In this document: piece after piece, positions 26,693-35,044 of the stretch
How the letters are laid out: every line of letters starts with the position of its first letter
Position numbering within the stretch: the first letter of the stretch is position 1
DNA from: Cryobacterium arcticum
Lineage (GTDB): Bacteria > Actinomycetota > Actinomycetes > Actinomycetales > Microbacteriaceae
DNA: 64,000 nt
Direction of reading: 5' to 3'
Assembly (NCBI RefSeq): GCF_001679725.1
Contig: NZ_CP016282.1
Coordinates: 3,596,001 to 3,660,000 of the forward strand
The notes under the pieces: model-generated
Told to the model about the DNA's origin: nothing
The model's input: the letters and a program-made list of their open reading frames with translations, nothing else
The model's database searches: none
Made by a program: the position numbers and the translations under genes

Positions 26693-26823
26693 CGAGTCGC
26701 CGCAAACGCCCCCTCCGGGAGCGCCGGAGGGGCACTTCGCAGCAAGTCGGCGCGGCATCCGTTTTCGAGTCGACGCAAATGACCCCTTCGGGGCTCCCCA
26801 GAGGGCGCTTTGGCGCGTGTCGG
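26693..26823. repeat. Two 58-bp palindromic repeats (family B, copies 3 and 4)
   Basis: Copies at 26693-26750 and 26766-26823 each start CGAGTCG and end GTCGG, with the central stem CCCCT...AGGGG or AGGGC. They lie between the convergent acyltransferase and sugar-permease genes, where they may also terminate transcription. Confidence 0.8.
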
Positions 26824-26834
26824 CGAGACCGCGG

Positions 26835-28139
26835 TCAGGCTCTACCGTGCGAGACCCGGGTGCGGCGCGACAGGGAGTCGACGATGACCGCGAGCAACAG
26901 CACGGCGCCGGTGATCATGTAGCGGATCGAGGAGTCCAGGTTGAGCAGGGTGAGCCCGCTGGAGATCGACTGGATGACCAGGATCCCCAAGAGGGCGGAG
27001 AACGCACTGCCCCGGCCGCCGAAGAGGCTGGCCCCGCCGATCACCGCCGCGGCGATGGCGTTGAGGTTGGTGTCGCCGCCGCCGGAGCCCTGGTTGGCCG
27101 CCGCCAGGCGCCCGGCGGCGAGCAGGCCGCCGAGGGCCGCGAAGGTGGAGCAGAGCATGAACACGCTCAGGTACACACCGGTGACGTTGATGCCCGACCG
27201 CCGGGCGGCTTCGACGTTGCCGCCGACCGCGTACACCGAACGGCCCCACTTGGTGCGGGTGAGGAAGAAGTTCATCACGACGACGAGCACCAGGAAGAGC
27301 AAGAACATGGCGCCGACCCCGCGGGTCTGGTTGAGATACCAGGTGGGCACCCCGAGCACCAGGAGCAGGAACACGCTCCGCACCGCGATGGAGGTGGCGG
27401 GCACGGCGGAGAGCCCTGCCGCGGCACGACGGTTGGCGGTGACGAAAAGCTGCGCCGCGTAGGCGAGCGCCGTGAGCACCACAAGCACATAGGACAGCCA
27501 GTCGGGCAGGAAAGACTGCTGGGCGAACTGCACGATCCAGGAGTCGAACGGGATGTTGATCGAGCCCGTCGAGCCGAGCACCCACAGTTGCAGACCCAGG
27601 AAACCGAGCAGCCCGGCGAGGGTGATGACGAAGCTCGGCACGCCGAACCGGGTGTATAGGAAGCCATAGAGCAGCCCGATGACCACACCGGTCAGCAGCG
27701 ACGCCAACAGGGACACCGGCAGCGGCCAGCCGAGGTTGACGAAACTCACGGCGAGGATGGCGGCGGACAGGCCGCTGACCGATCCGACCGACAGGTCGAT
27801 CTCGCCGAGGAGCAGCACCAGGACGATGCCGATGGAGATGGTGCCCACCGCCGCGCACTGCAGGGTGAGGTTGACCAGGTTGGTGCTGGAGAGGAAGTTG
27901 GGGTTGAGCAGCGAGAACGCCACCCAGATCACAATGAGGCCGATCACCACGGGTAGCGAGCCGATGTCGCCGGAGCGCACCCGCTTGCCGAAGGCCCGCA
28001 GGGTGCCGCCCAGGCCATGTGGCTGGATCAGTCGTTCGTCCTGCAGGTCGGCGGCCACGGCGGCCAGCCGCACGGTCTCGGTGGGCGGAGCCGTGTCTTC
28101 CGGGCCGGCCGGCGGCGGGGCCGAAGTTGGTGTCGTCAT
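26835..28139 (-). CDS. Sugar ABC transporter permease (XylH/RbsC type)
   Basis: A 434-residue inner-membrane protein with about ten or more hydrophobic segments. LLGEIDLSVGSVSGLSAAIL and AIAAAVIGGASLFGGRGS are the signature stretches of the BPD_transp_2 (ribose/xylose/galactose) permease family. With the ATPase and binding protein upstream it forms a monosaccharide importer; the ~430-residue length and wide central part resemble XylH. Its ATG overlaps the ATPase stop by 4 bp. It is the last gene of the operon, followed by palindromic repeats. Confidence 0.92.
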   Translation of the reverse strand: MTTPTSAPPPAGPEDTAPPTETVRLAAVAADLQDERLIQPHGLGGTLRAFGKRVRSGDIGSLPVVIGLIVIWVAFSLLNPNFLSSTNLVNLTLQCAAVGTISIGIVLVLLLGEIDLSVGSVSGLSAAILAVSFVNLGWPLPVSLLASLLTGVVIGLLYGFLYTRFGVPSFVITLAGLLGFLGLQLWVLGSTGSINIPFDSWIVQFAQQSFLPDWLSYVLVVLTALAYAAQLFVTANRRAAAGLSAVPATSIAVRSVFLLLVLGVPTWYLNQTRGVGAMFLLFLVLVVVMNFFLTRTKWGRSVYAVGGNVEAARRSGINVTGVYLSVFMLCSTFAALGGLLAAGRLAAANQGSGGGDTNLNAIAAAVIGGASLFGGRGSAFSALLGILVIQSISSGLTLLNLDSSIRYMITGAVLLLAVIVDSLSRRTRVSHGRA

Positions 28140-29002
28140 GGCCGTTCCTCCTCGGGGAGTTCGGTGTCGGTTTCGGTCCCCGCCGCGGCCACGGCAGCGG
28201 CGTCGGCAGAATCCACCCGCGCCTGGGCCCGCCTGGTGACGGCATTGTCGGTGGCGCCGGTGATCGCGGCAATGATGTCTTCGTAGGTGACGTCGGCCAC
28301 CCTGAACTCGCCGTTGTTGCGGCCGAGGCGCAGCACCACGATGCGGTCGGCGACGGCCTGAACATCCGCCATGTTGTGGCTGATCAGGACCACGGCCAAG
28401 CCCCGTTCGCGGAGGCGTTCGATGAGGTTGAGCACCTCGGCGGTCTGGGCCACGCCCAAGGCCGCTGTGGGTTCGTCGAGGATGACGATGCGCGGATCGC
28501 CGATGAGCGACCGGGCGATGGCCACGGTCTGCCGCTGGCCGCCGGAGAGCGAGGCAACGGGGATGCGCACCGAGGGGATGCGGGCGGAGAGTTGACGGAG
28601 CAGGCCCCAGGAACGTTTCTCCATCTCGACCTCGTTGATGGTGCCGCGTCCCAGCTCGTGGCCGAGGAAGAGATTGGCGACAACGTCGAGGTTGTCGCAG
28701 AGCGCCAGGTCCTGGTAGACCGTGGCGATGCCCAGGTTGTTGGAGTCCGCCGGGTTGTTGATCGAGACGGTCTTGCCGCCGTGGCTGATGGTGCCGCCGT
28801 CTTGCGGGTGCACTCCGGCGAGGATCTTGATCAGGGTGGACTTGCCTGCACCGTTGTCACCGACGAGGGCGACCACCTCGCCCGCGTAGATGTCGAGGTC
28901 GATGTCGGTGAGCGCCTGCACGGCGCCGAAGTTCTTGTCGATCCCCCGCAGCGACAGGACAAGGTCGTCGGCGGGGGCCGCAGGGCTGGAAAGCACAGAC
29001 AT
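28136..29002 (-). CDS. Sugar ABC transporter ATP-binding protein (XylG/RbsA-like, single domain)
   Basis: A 288-residue ATPase: Walker A GDNGAGKST, signature LSGGQRQTVAIAR, Walker B VILDEPTAAL and H-loop ISHN. XylG and RbsA of enterobacteria carry two such domains (~500 residues); this one has a single domain, as in many actinobacterial sugar systems, and presumably dimerises. AGAGGAAT lies six bases before ATG 29002. The C-terminal ~35 residues are acidic/Ala-rich. Confidence 0.93.
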   Translation of the reverse strand: MSVLSSPAAPADDLVLSLRGIDKNFGAVQALTDIDLDIYAGEVVALVGDNGAGKSTLIKILAGVHPQDGGTISHGGKTVSINNPADSNNLGIATVYQDLALCDNLDVVANLFLGHELGRGTINEVEMEKRSWGLLRQLSARIPSVRIPVASLSGGQRQTVAIARSLIGDPRIVILDEPTAALGVAQTAEVLNLIERLRERGLAVVLISHNMADVQAVADRIVVLRLGRNNGEFRVADVTYEDIIAAITGATDNAVTRRAQARVDSADAAAVAAAGTETDTELPEEERP

Positions 29003-29028
29003 TGTGATTCCTCTGGGTTGGGAGGGGA

Positions 29029-29070
29029 GCCGGCCGGGACCCGAATCGTGGGTGCGGTATCCCGGCCGGC
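29029..29070 (-). promoter_or_regulatory. Intercistronic hairpin between sugar-binding protein and ATPase genes
   Basis: GCCGGCCGGGA and TCCCGGCCGGC form a perfect 11-bp stem around a 20-base loop, between the binding-protein stop and the ATPase ribosome-binding site. Such hairpins commonly stabilise or attenuate the mRNA so that the binding protein is made in excess. Confidence 0.55.
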
Positions 29071-29109
29071 CGTTTCGATGCTGTTGAGTTGTGCGGTGGC
29101 TGCGCGCGG

Positions 29110-30195
29110 CTACTGGAGTCCGGCCGCTGCGCACGCGTCGGCGTACTCAGCCGTGCAGATCTCGTCGACGGTGTAGAAACCGTCATCGATCACGGTCTCC
29201 TGAATGTTGTCGACGGTGACGACCACCGGGGTCAGCAGCGTGGATGGGATGTCCTGGAAGGTCGTGTCCGGGCTCGGGGTGTCGCCCTGCGCCAACTGGT
29301 GGGCAACCTCGGCCGCCTTCTCGGCCTCGAGCTTGATGGCCTTGTAGACGGTCATGAACTGGTCACCGGCGACGATGCGCTGGATGGCAGCGAGCTCAGC
29401 GTCCTGCCCGGTCACGGGCGGGATCGGCTCGGTTCCGGCAGCCTTCACTGCGGCGATCGCACCGCCGGCCGTGCCGTCATTCGCCGCGTAGATACCCGAC
29501 ATCTCGGCGCCGAACTGGGTGATCTGGCCGGCCGCCCACTCCTGGGCCTTGTCCGGGCTCCAGTCCGGCGTGTCGTACTCCGCCAGGATCGGGATGCCGC
29601 TCGGATCGATCACTGAGTGCGCGCCCTTCTTGAACTCGGCCGCGTTGGCGTCGGTCGGCGATCCGTTGATCATGATCAGGCCGGACGTCGTGTTGTCCTG
29701 CTTGAGCCTGTCGACGAGCGCGGTGCCCTGCAGCACGCCCACCTGTTCGTTGTCGAACGAGATGTAGTAGTCGACCTTGTCGCTCTTGATGAGCCGGTCG
29801 TAGGAGATCACCGGGACGTCCTGTGCCGCAGCGGATTCGGCGATGCTCGCCGCTGCCGCCCCGTCAACCGGGTCGAGGACGAGGACCTTGACGCCCTCGG
29901 TCAACGCTGACTCCGCCTGCTGCTGCTGCTTGGCGGCATCCTGGTCGGCGTTGGCGTAGATCACCTCGTAGTTTCCGAGTGAGGTCAGCTTGTCTTCGAA
30001 CAAGGGCCGGTCGAAGCTCTCGTAGCGGGTGGTCTTGGATTCAGGGAGGAGCAGGCCGATCTTGATCGTCTCGCCGGAGCTGCCCCCGTCGGAGCTGGAG
30101 GAGCTGGATCCGTTGGACGTGCATGCGGTCAAAACGCCCGTGGTTGCGATCACTGTGATCGCCAGGAGCGCGAACCTCTTCCTGGGTTTTCTCAT
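29110..30195 (-). CDS. Sugar-binding lipoprotein of an ABC importer (XylF/ChvE-like)
   Basis: A 361-residue exported lipoprotein. The signal peptide MRKPRKRFALLAITVIATTG leads to lipobox VLTAC with the lipidated Cys at residue 25, then a Ser/Gly linker. The mature part is a periplasmic-binding-protein type I fold: IKIGLLLPESKTTRYESFDR, YANADQDAAKQQQQAE, VLVLDPVDGAAA and PVISYDR resemble xylose/multiple-sugar binders. AGGAGG six bases upstream of ATG 30195 is the strongest ribosome-binding site in the region. First structural gene of the operon, with the ROK repressor upstream. Confidence 0.92.
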   Translation of the reverse strand: MRKPRKRFALLAITVIATTGVLTACTSNGSSSSSSDGGSSGETIKIGLLLPESKTTRYESFDRPLFEDKLTSLGNYEVIYANADQDAAKQQQQAESALTEGVKVLVLDPVDGAAAASIAESAAAQDVPVISYDRLIKSDKVDYYISFDNEQVGVLQGTALVDRLKQDNTTSGLIMINGSPTDANAAEFKKGAHSVIDPSGIPILAEYDTPDWSPDKAQEWAAGQITQFGAEMSGIYAANDGTAGGAIAAVKAAGTEPIPPVTGQDAELAAIQRIVAGDQFMTVYKAIKLEAEKAAEVAHQLAQGDTPSPDTTFQDIPSTLLTPVVVTVDNIQETVIDDGFYTVDEICTAEYADACAAAGLQ

Positions 30196-30237
30196 GATAT
30201 GCCTCCTACTGTGACCACCCTCGTTGGCGGTGTAACG

Positions 30238-30280
30238 AGCATGGCCCCGGTCCCAAATGCCGTCAAGGCTTGAACTCAAG
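30238..30280 (-). promoter_or_regulatory. Probable promoter and ROK operator of the sugar-transport operon
   Basis: On the minus strand TTGACG (30266-30261) and CATGCT (30243-30238) are spaced 17 bp. TCAAGGCTTGA (30263-30273) overlaps the -35 box and the adjacent CTTGAACTCAAG (30269-30280) gives a second palindrome; both share TCAAG/CTTGA half-sites. The site overlaps the end of the ROK gene. The assignment to the ROK repressor is inferred from position. Confidence 0.45.
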
Positions 30281-31565
30281 AGGCCAGGCCGCCCCTGTCC
30301 ACGGTGATTTCAGCGGTTTCCCCAGGCCCGAACGGGCCGATTCCGGGCAGGATGTCGGGGGTCGGGCCCGCCGGCAGGGTGCGGCGCAGCTCCCCCGGCC
30401 GGCCGGCCGTGATCTCCGCCCGGTCGATGGCGAACAGCACCGCGCCGAGCACCTCTGCGCGCTCCCCCAACTCGCCCTTGACCACCTCGGGCACGCCAGC
30501 CTGGGTGGCAAGGGTGGAGCGCTCCAACGCGTGCCGCAATGGGCTGAGGAGCAGTTCGCCGGCTTCGGCCAGCTCGCCGCCCACCACGATGCGGTGCGGG
30601 TCGACGAGGTTGCTCAGGCCCGCCAGCGCGATGCCAAGGTGCCGGCCCGCGTCGGCGATCACCCGTCGGGCGCGGGCCTCGCCGGCCTCGGCGCGCAGCA
30701 GGATGTCGCGCAATCTCACCTCGCCGTGCGCGGCCGGAAACCGGGCCGCGAGCGCGGATGCCCCCACCAGGGTCTCCAGGCAGCCGCGGTTGCCGCAGCG
30801 GCACACGAGCCCCTGCTCGTCGAGGGTGAGATGCCCGATCTCACCGGCCTTGCCGCTGCCGCCGCGGTACACCCGGCCGTCCACGATCAGCCCCGCTCCG
30901 ACGCCGTGCGAGACGCGCAGATAGGCAGCCTGGCGGATGCCCCGCGCCGCTCCCATGCGGTACTCGCCGAGGGCGCCGAGGTTGGCTTCGTTGTCGACGA
31001 AGACCGGCCGGTGCAGCCGGGCCTCCAGCTCCTGCGCGACGGGAACACCGTCCCAGCCGCGGAGGAGCCCACGGGTGGCGATGATGCCGGTGCGCGGATC
31101 CACCGGCGCTGCCAGGCCCACTCCCACCGCGAGCACCTCGGTCAGCCCCGCGCCCACCGACTCGGCCATGTCCTGGATGAGCAGCATCACCCGGTCGAGT
31201 TCGCTGTCGGCGCGGTGGTCGCGGGCGAGCGGTAGCATCCGTTCGGCCAGCACCTGGTGCCCGGCGTCGGCCAGGGCCACCCGCAGCTGCCGGTTCGACA
31301 CGTGCAGCCCCACCACCAGGCCCAGTTCACGGGCAAGCGTGACCCGCACCGCCCGGCGGCCGCTGCGTGAGGTGGGTGCGGTCTGCAGTACCCCGGCGGC
31401 GGCCTGCTCCTTGACGATGTTGGAGACCGTAGCCGGCGACAGCCCGGTCACGGCGGCCAGTTCGACCTGGGTGAGAGCGCCGTGGTGAGTGATCGCGTCG
31501 ACGATGCGCGCGCGATTGGCCTCTCGCAGGGATGACTGCGACCCGGGATTGCCGCGGCTGCTCAC
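30276..31565 (-). CDS. ROK-family transcriptional repressor (XylR/NagC-like)
   Basis: About 429 residues. An N-terminal wHTH (GALTQVELAAVTGLSPATVS) is fused to a ROK sugar-kinase-like domain with DNEANLGALGEYRMGAARG, GVGAGLIVDGRVYRGGSGKA, GEIGHLTLDE and the zinc motif CRCGNRGCLET. It most likely represses the downstream sugar ABC operon until the sugar binds. GTG 31565 (MSSRGNPGSQ) is favoured because TATCGT lies seven bases upstream, giving a leaderless mRNA; an in-frame GTG at 31574 overlaps that box. The C-terminus has a Gly/Pro-rich extension. Confidence 0.9.
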   Translation of the reverse strand: MSSRGNPGSQSSLREANRARIVDAITHHGALTQVELAAVTGLSPATVSNIVKEQAAAGVLQTAPTSRSGRRAVRVTLARELGLVVGLHVSNRQLRVALADAGHQVLAERMLPLARDHRADSELDRVMLLIQDMAESVGAGLTEVLAVGVGLAAPVDPRTGIIATRGLLRGWDGVPVAQELEARLHRPVFVDNEANLGALGEYRMGAARGIRQAAYLRVSHGVGAGLIVDGRVYRGGSGKAGEIGHLTLDEQGLVCRCGNRGCLETLVGASALAARFPAAHGEVRLRDILLRAEAGEARARRVIADAGRHLGIALAGLSNLVDPHRIVVGGELAEAGELLLSPLRHALERSTLATQAGVPEVVKGELGERAEVLGAVLFAIDRAEITAGRPGELRRTLPAGPTPDILPGIGPFGPGETAEITVDRGGLAS

Positions 31566-31641
31566 AGGACACACGATACAACTGCCCCACCCGTCACATC
31601 CGGTTTCGCCCAGAACGGGGGTTCGCCCCCCCTCCGCAGGG

Positions 31642-32085
31642 TCACACCAGCGGTGCGGGTCTTGCTCCCAGATGAAGGACTGCGGCTGCCGCGACCACGG
31701 CCAGGAGGCCGCTGCCGAGCAGCGCGAACATCAGCCCCGGCGTCGCATACTCCAGCACGTTCAGCGCGATGAAGGCCGCGGCCACGAGCAGCACGAACAC
31801 CAGCAGGCAACCCACGATGGCGCGCAGCCAGCCCCGGAGCGCCCGCTCGAGCCGCTGGCCCCTGGCGAGCGCCACCAGTCTCAGGCCGATGACGGCGATG
31901 GCCTCCCAGCAGGCGATGGCGAGCACGCCCCAGATCACTCCGGGCAGCGCGATCGGCGTCACAACGGGGAAGGTGGCGACCACCGTGGCCACGGCAGCCG
32001 GCAGCACCCACACTTGCACCAACACGGCCACACCGAGAACGGCGATGAGCAGCACCGTCAGCGCGGACCACATTCCTGAACGCAT
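31642..32085 (-). CDS. Four-helix membrane protein, DUF2975-like
   Basis: About 147 residues from ATG 32085 (MRSGMWSALTVLLIAVLGVA...), with four hydrophobic segments and a Gly/Ala-rich third loop. The arrangement resembles DUF2975, a small membrane family often paired with a YozG-like HTH regulator; no such regulator is adjacent. ATG 32073 is an alternative start. Function unknown. Confidence 0.55.
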   Translation of the reverse strand: MRSGMWSALTVLLIAVLGVAVLVQVWVLPAAVATVVATFPVVTPIALPGVIWGVLAIACWEAIAVIGLRLVALARGQRLERALRGWLRAIVGCLLVFVLLVAAAFIALNVLEYATPGLMFALLGSGLLAVVAAAAVLHLGARPAPLV

Positions 32086-32294
32086 CCTGCCCCCCGGCAC
32101 TCGTCTGGTTGTGACACTAGCCCAGCTGCGTGCCGCTCCCACCCTGTTTCTGTGAACTCGCTGGATCACGACCGGAAGTTCCACAGGTTCCGTGACAAAT
32201 CGTCGATTCGACACCTCTTAGGGATATGGCGATCCGATCGCCCCGGCCGAGCCATTCCGGCCAGCCGGAACTCAACAAGATTTGAGGACACACC

Positions 32295-32777
32295 ATGGCT
32301 AACGAAGACGTCCGCCCCACCGCCCCCACCGTTGCGAGCCCCGCCGGCGCGCGCGTGGATCGGCCGGAGTCCCGCACCGCGGCCTCCGTGAGCGGCGAAG
32401 CCCACGGCAAGAACACCATCTCCGACAACGTCGTGTCCAAGGTCGCCGGCATCGCTGCCCGTGAGGTCCCCGGCGTATTCGCGCTGGGCGGCGGAGCGTC
32501 CCGTGCCCTTGGCGCCATCCGCGGTGCGGTCGGCCAGGACGACCTGAGCCAGGGCATCAAGGTTGAAGTGGGCGAGACCCAGGCCGCCGTCGACATCACC
32601 ATCGTGGTGGAGTACCCCGCGCCGATCCAGCAGGTGGCCGACGCCGTGCGCACCCAGGTCACCAACGCCATCACCAACCTGGTGGGCCTGGACGTCGTCG
32701 AGGTCAACGTGGCTGTCAACGACGTCCACCTGCCCACCGACGACCAGGACGAACAGGCTGAGGCTCGCGTCTCATGA
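32295..32777 (+). CDS. Asp23/Gls24-family envelope stress protein
   Basis: A 160-residue Asp23 protein. After a ~35-residue disordered lead the domain begins ISDNVVSKVAGIAAREVPGV and continues GIKVEVGETQAAVDITIVVE and VEVNVAVNDVHL. In firmicutes Asp23 coats the inner membrane face through AmaP and counters cell-envelope stress. It is first in a five-gene operon with 1- or 4-bp overlaps. TTTGAGGA precedes the ATG. Confidence 0.93.
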   Translation: MANEDVRPTAPTVASPAGARVDRPESRTAASVSGEAHGKNTISDNVVSKVAGIAAREVPGVFALGGGASRALGAIRGAVGQDDLSQGIKVEVGETQAAVDITIVVEYPAPIQQVADAVRTQVTNAITNLVGLDVVEVNVAVNDVHLPTDDQDEQAEARVS

Positions 32778-32962
32778 GTGCATCAGTCACCGGCATCGCC
32801 GTCGGCGCCGTTCTCGCGTTCGCGATCCTCGTCTTCGGCTTCTGGGGATTCCTTCTCGTGGCCGTGTTCATGGCCATCGGCCTCCTGATCGGGCGGATCC
32901 TCGACGGAAAGCTCGACCCGCGCGGGCTCGCGAACGCGCTGAGTGGAAAACGAACCTCCTGA
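32774..32962 (+). CDS. DUF2273 small membrane protein
   Basis: 62 residues with two closely spaced membrane helices (ITGIAVG-like N-terminus: residues ~5-50), ending RILDGKLDPRGLANAL, typical of DUF2273, a regular partner of Asp23 proteins. It overlaps asp23 by 4 bp and the next gene by 1 bp (TGATG). Confidence 0.85.
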   Translation: MSASVTGIAVGAVLAFAILVFGFWGFLLVAVFMAIGLLIGRILDGKLDPRGLANALSGKRTS

Positions 32963-33357
32963 TGTCCACGGTTACGGACGACCCCGCCGGCCGCGAGTCA
33001 ACCCTCGCGGCCGACGGGGCAGGCTATCCCGGCCACATCACCGTGCGACAGCGAGCACTCACGACCGTGGCCAGAGCGGTGACGGCCGAGTCCCTCGGTG
33101 TCGATCCCGGTCAGGTATCGGTCACGCTGCGTGACGACTCAGGCCTCCTCGGCCTCGACGTCGTCACCCCGATCAGCATTCCCGACCTCGACACCGTGGG
33201 CGCCGGGTACGCGGGAACGACGCTGCTGCAACGGATCAGCGACGCACAAACCGTCATCCGATCGGGCACGACACGCATCACCGGGAATCAGGTCGGGCGG
33301 GTGGACATCCGCGTTCGCGGTGCCCACATAGAACAGGAACGAAGGGTGCCCAGATGA
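32962..33357 (+). CDS. Asp23-like small protein of the envelope-stress operon
   Basis: A 131-residue soluble protein. The region HITVRQRALTTVARAVTAE, VSVTLRDDSGLLGLDVVTPI and GRVDIRVRGAHI has the alpha-beta layout of the Asp23 fold, but the resemblance is weak. Starts at ATG 32962 inside the stop codon of the DUF2273 gene (TGATG). Its position between DUF2273 and DUF6286 genes suggests a second Asp23-type subunit. Confidence 0.6.
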   Translation: MSTVTDDPAGRESTLAADGAGYPGHITVRQRALTTVARAVTAESLGVDPGQVSVTLRDDSGLLGLDVVTPISIPDLDTVGAGYAGTTLLQRISDAQTVIRSGTTRITGNQVGRVDIRVRGAHIEQERRVPR

Positions 33358-33929
33358 GCGCTCCATATGCTCGCATCGTGCGTCGCGAGACACACTCACC
33401 CCGCACGGCTACAACTATTCTGCTGGCGGTGCTGATCATCCTGGCATGTGCCTATGCCGGCACCGAGTTGATTCTGCGCATGCTGGGGCAACCGGCCCTT
33501 CTGGTGTCCCCAGCGGATGCATGGACCTGGTTGGCGACGTTGCCCACGTTGGAACCGCTGGCTGCCATCTCGGCCGGCGGCGCTCTCGTGGCGGTGGTCG
33601 GCCTCCTCCTGATTCTGCATGCCATCCGCTCGGGCAGGTTGGCCCGCCATGAGATGGTCCTCGGCGACCGAGCGGTGATCGTCGACAACGGGGTTCTCGC
33701 TTCGGCTATCGCCCGCCGCGTCGAGACCGTCGCTCGAGTGCCGCAGGGGCAGGCGGCGGTGTCGGTCTCGCACCGGCGCGCCATCGTGGAGGTCACCCCT
33801 ACCTCGGGCATCCCGGTCGACGAGGAATCCGTGCGCCGGGCCGTCGCGGAAGAAATCGCCTCCTATGACGTGCGCCCGGCCCTGCGCCACACCGTGCACA
33901 TCAAACAGACTGGAGCGATCGGCTCATGA
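33354..33929 (+). CDS. DUF6286-like membrane protein
   Basis: A 191-residue protein. A short basic N-terminus precedes two membrane segments (TTILLAVLIILACAYAGTEL and ISAGGALVAVVGLLLILHAI), followed by a cytoplasmic domain (~residues 95-185) with Asp23-like strands. This is the layout of DUF6286 proteins that accompany actinobacterial Asp23 operons. It overlaps both neighbours by 4 bp. Confidence 0.7.
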   Translation: MSAPYARIVRRETHSPRTATTILLAVLIILACAYAGTELILRMLGQPALLVSPADAWTWLATLPTLEPLAAISAGGALVAVVGLLLILHAIRSGRLARHEMVLGDRAVIVDNGVLASAIARRVETVARVPQGQAAVSVSHRRAIVEVTPTSGIPVDEESVRRAVAEEIASYDVRPALRHTVHIKQTGAIGS

Positions 33930-34543
33930 ACGACACCAACAGAGCCCTGAACCGGGTGTTCATCTTCGTGGTCGGCTTGATCCTGCTCGGCGTCGGCGCC
34001 GCCGTCGCAGCCCTACCGTTCTGGGACTGGTGGGCATCCCGCTGGCAAGAGTTCGGTAGGAGCGCCAACACGGTGCTGACCGACGCATTCGCCGCCAGCA
34101 CCGTGCCGGGCACCGATTTCAGTTGGTGGCTGGTCGCGGCCGTCGCAGTCCTTCTCCTCGTCGTGATCGTCATGATCATGATCATCGCCAGTGTCGGCGG
34201 GGGCGGCAGCCGGGAGATCTATCGGCGACCGATCAGCAAGCAGGATGGCAGCTCTGACAACGTGCTGGTGGACACCTCGTTCGCCGCCGAAGCGCTCACA
34301 CACTCCCTCGACAAGCGACCCGACCTGGTCGGCAGCACCGTCGGAGCCTTCATCGTGAAGCGCCAACCGGTGCTGCACGTCGGCGTCACCCCCCGGCAGG
34401 GCGCGTCGCCCCGGCTGATCGCTGAGCAGACCGGCATCCTGCTCGACAACCTCGCCCAGGTCGTGGGCGACGCCCCCGCCACGTGCCTGACCATCCATTC
34501 GGGCCTGCGTGCGAAGCTCGGCCACGACCAGCGCGTGCGCTGA
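33926..34543 (+). CDS. AmaP-like membrane anchor of Asp23
   Basis: A 205-residue protein with two membrane helices (residues ~10-32 and ~68-90), then GGGGSREIYRRPISKQDGSS and a cytoplasmic domain ending LTIHSGLRAKLGHDQRVR. Two N-terminal helices plus a cytoplasmic domain fit AmaP, which tethers Asp23 to the membrane. It overlaps the DUF6286 gene by 4 bp. Confidence 0.75.
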   Translation: MNDTNRALNRVFIFVVGLILLGVGAAVAALPFWDWWASRWQEFGRSANTVLTDAFAASTVPGTDFSWWLVAAVAVLLLVVIVMIMIIASVGGGGSREIYRRPISKQDGSSDNVLVDTSFAAEALTHSLDKRPDLVGSTVGAFIVKRQPVLHVGVTPRQGASPRLIAEQTGILLDNLAQVVGDAPATCLTIHSGLRAKLGHDQRVR

Positions 34544-34574
34544 GCGGTTCGATCCGGATGCGCGGACCTGCCTG

Positions 34575-34980
34575 ATGACCCGCTGGACTCGGTCCCTCGG
34601 CCGTTCGCGGCCGCGGGGCGTGTGGTTCGCACTCGGCGCGGGAGTGCTGGGCTGCGTGCTTCTCTTCGGGCTCGTGCTCTTGCCACTCTTGGGGTTGATC
34701 GGCAGCAGCGCCGGGACGGCCTGGCTCGTGCCCGTCCCGTTCGGAATGATCGCCCTGGTGTGCACCGTCGGCTTCGCTCACCCTGGGCCTGCTCGCACTC
34801 ATCACCCGGGTGCGCAGCGTGCCGCTTGCCTGGGTGCTCACAAGCGCGGCGCTGTTCTGCGTGCTGCTGACCAGCCTCTACCCGGCCGTGGCCGTGGCCC
34901 AGGCCGGGGTGGAGCAGGGCAGTCAGGTCATCCCGTGGATTCTGGGCTGGATCGACCGTGCCACCGGGGTCCTTTCCTAA
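34575..34980 (+). pseudogene. Frameshifted four-helix membrane protein gene
   Basis: From ATG 34575 one frame reads MTRWTRSLGRSRPRG and two membrane helices up to IALVCTVGFA; the hydrophobic pattern then continues in the next frame from about 34777 (LTLGLLALITRVRSVPLAWV, then SAALFCVLLTSLYPAVAVAQ) to TAA 34978. The joined product would be a ~135-residue, four-helix membrane protein; a single missing base around 34760-34776 explains the break. It follows the AmaP-like gene by 31 bp and would be the sixth gene of that operon. A sequencing error is the main alternative. Confidence 0.6.
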
Positions 34981-35044
34981 GGGCCAGAAGCGTCGCTGGG
35001 TCGCGCGGCCCTCAGCGACCACTCCCGTGCACGACACGGCTGGC

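Noticed and set aside
34548..34570. GGTTCGATCC, a possible tRNA T-loop
   Set aside because: No matching acceptor, D or anticodon arms surround it; it lies between a stop codon and the next gene.
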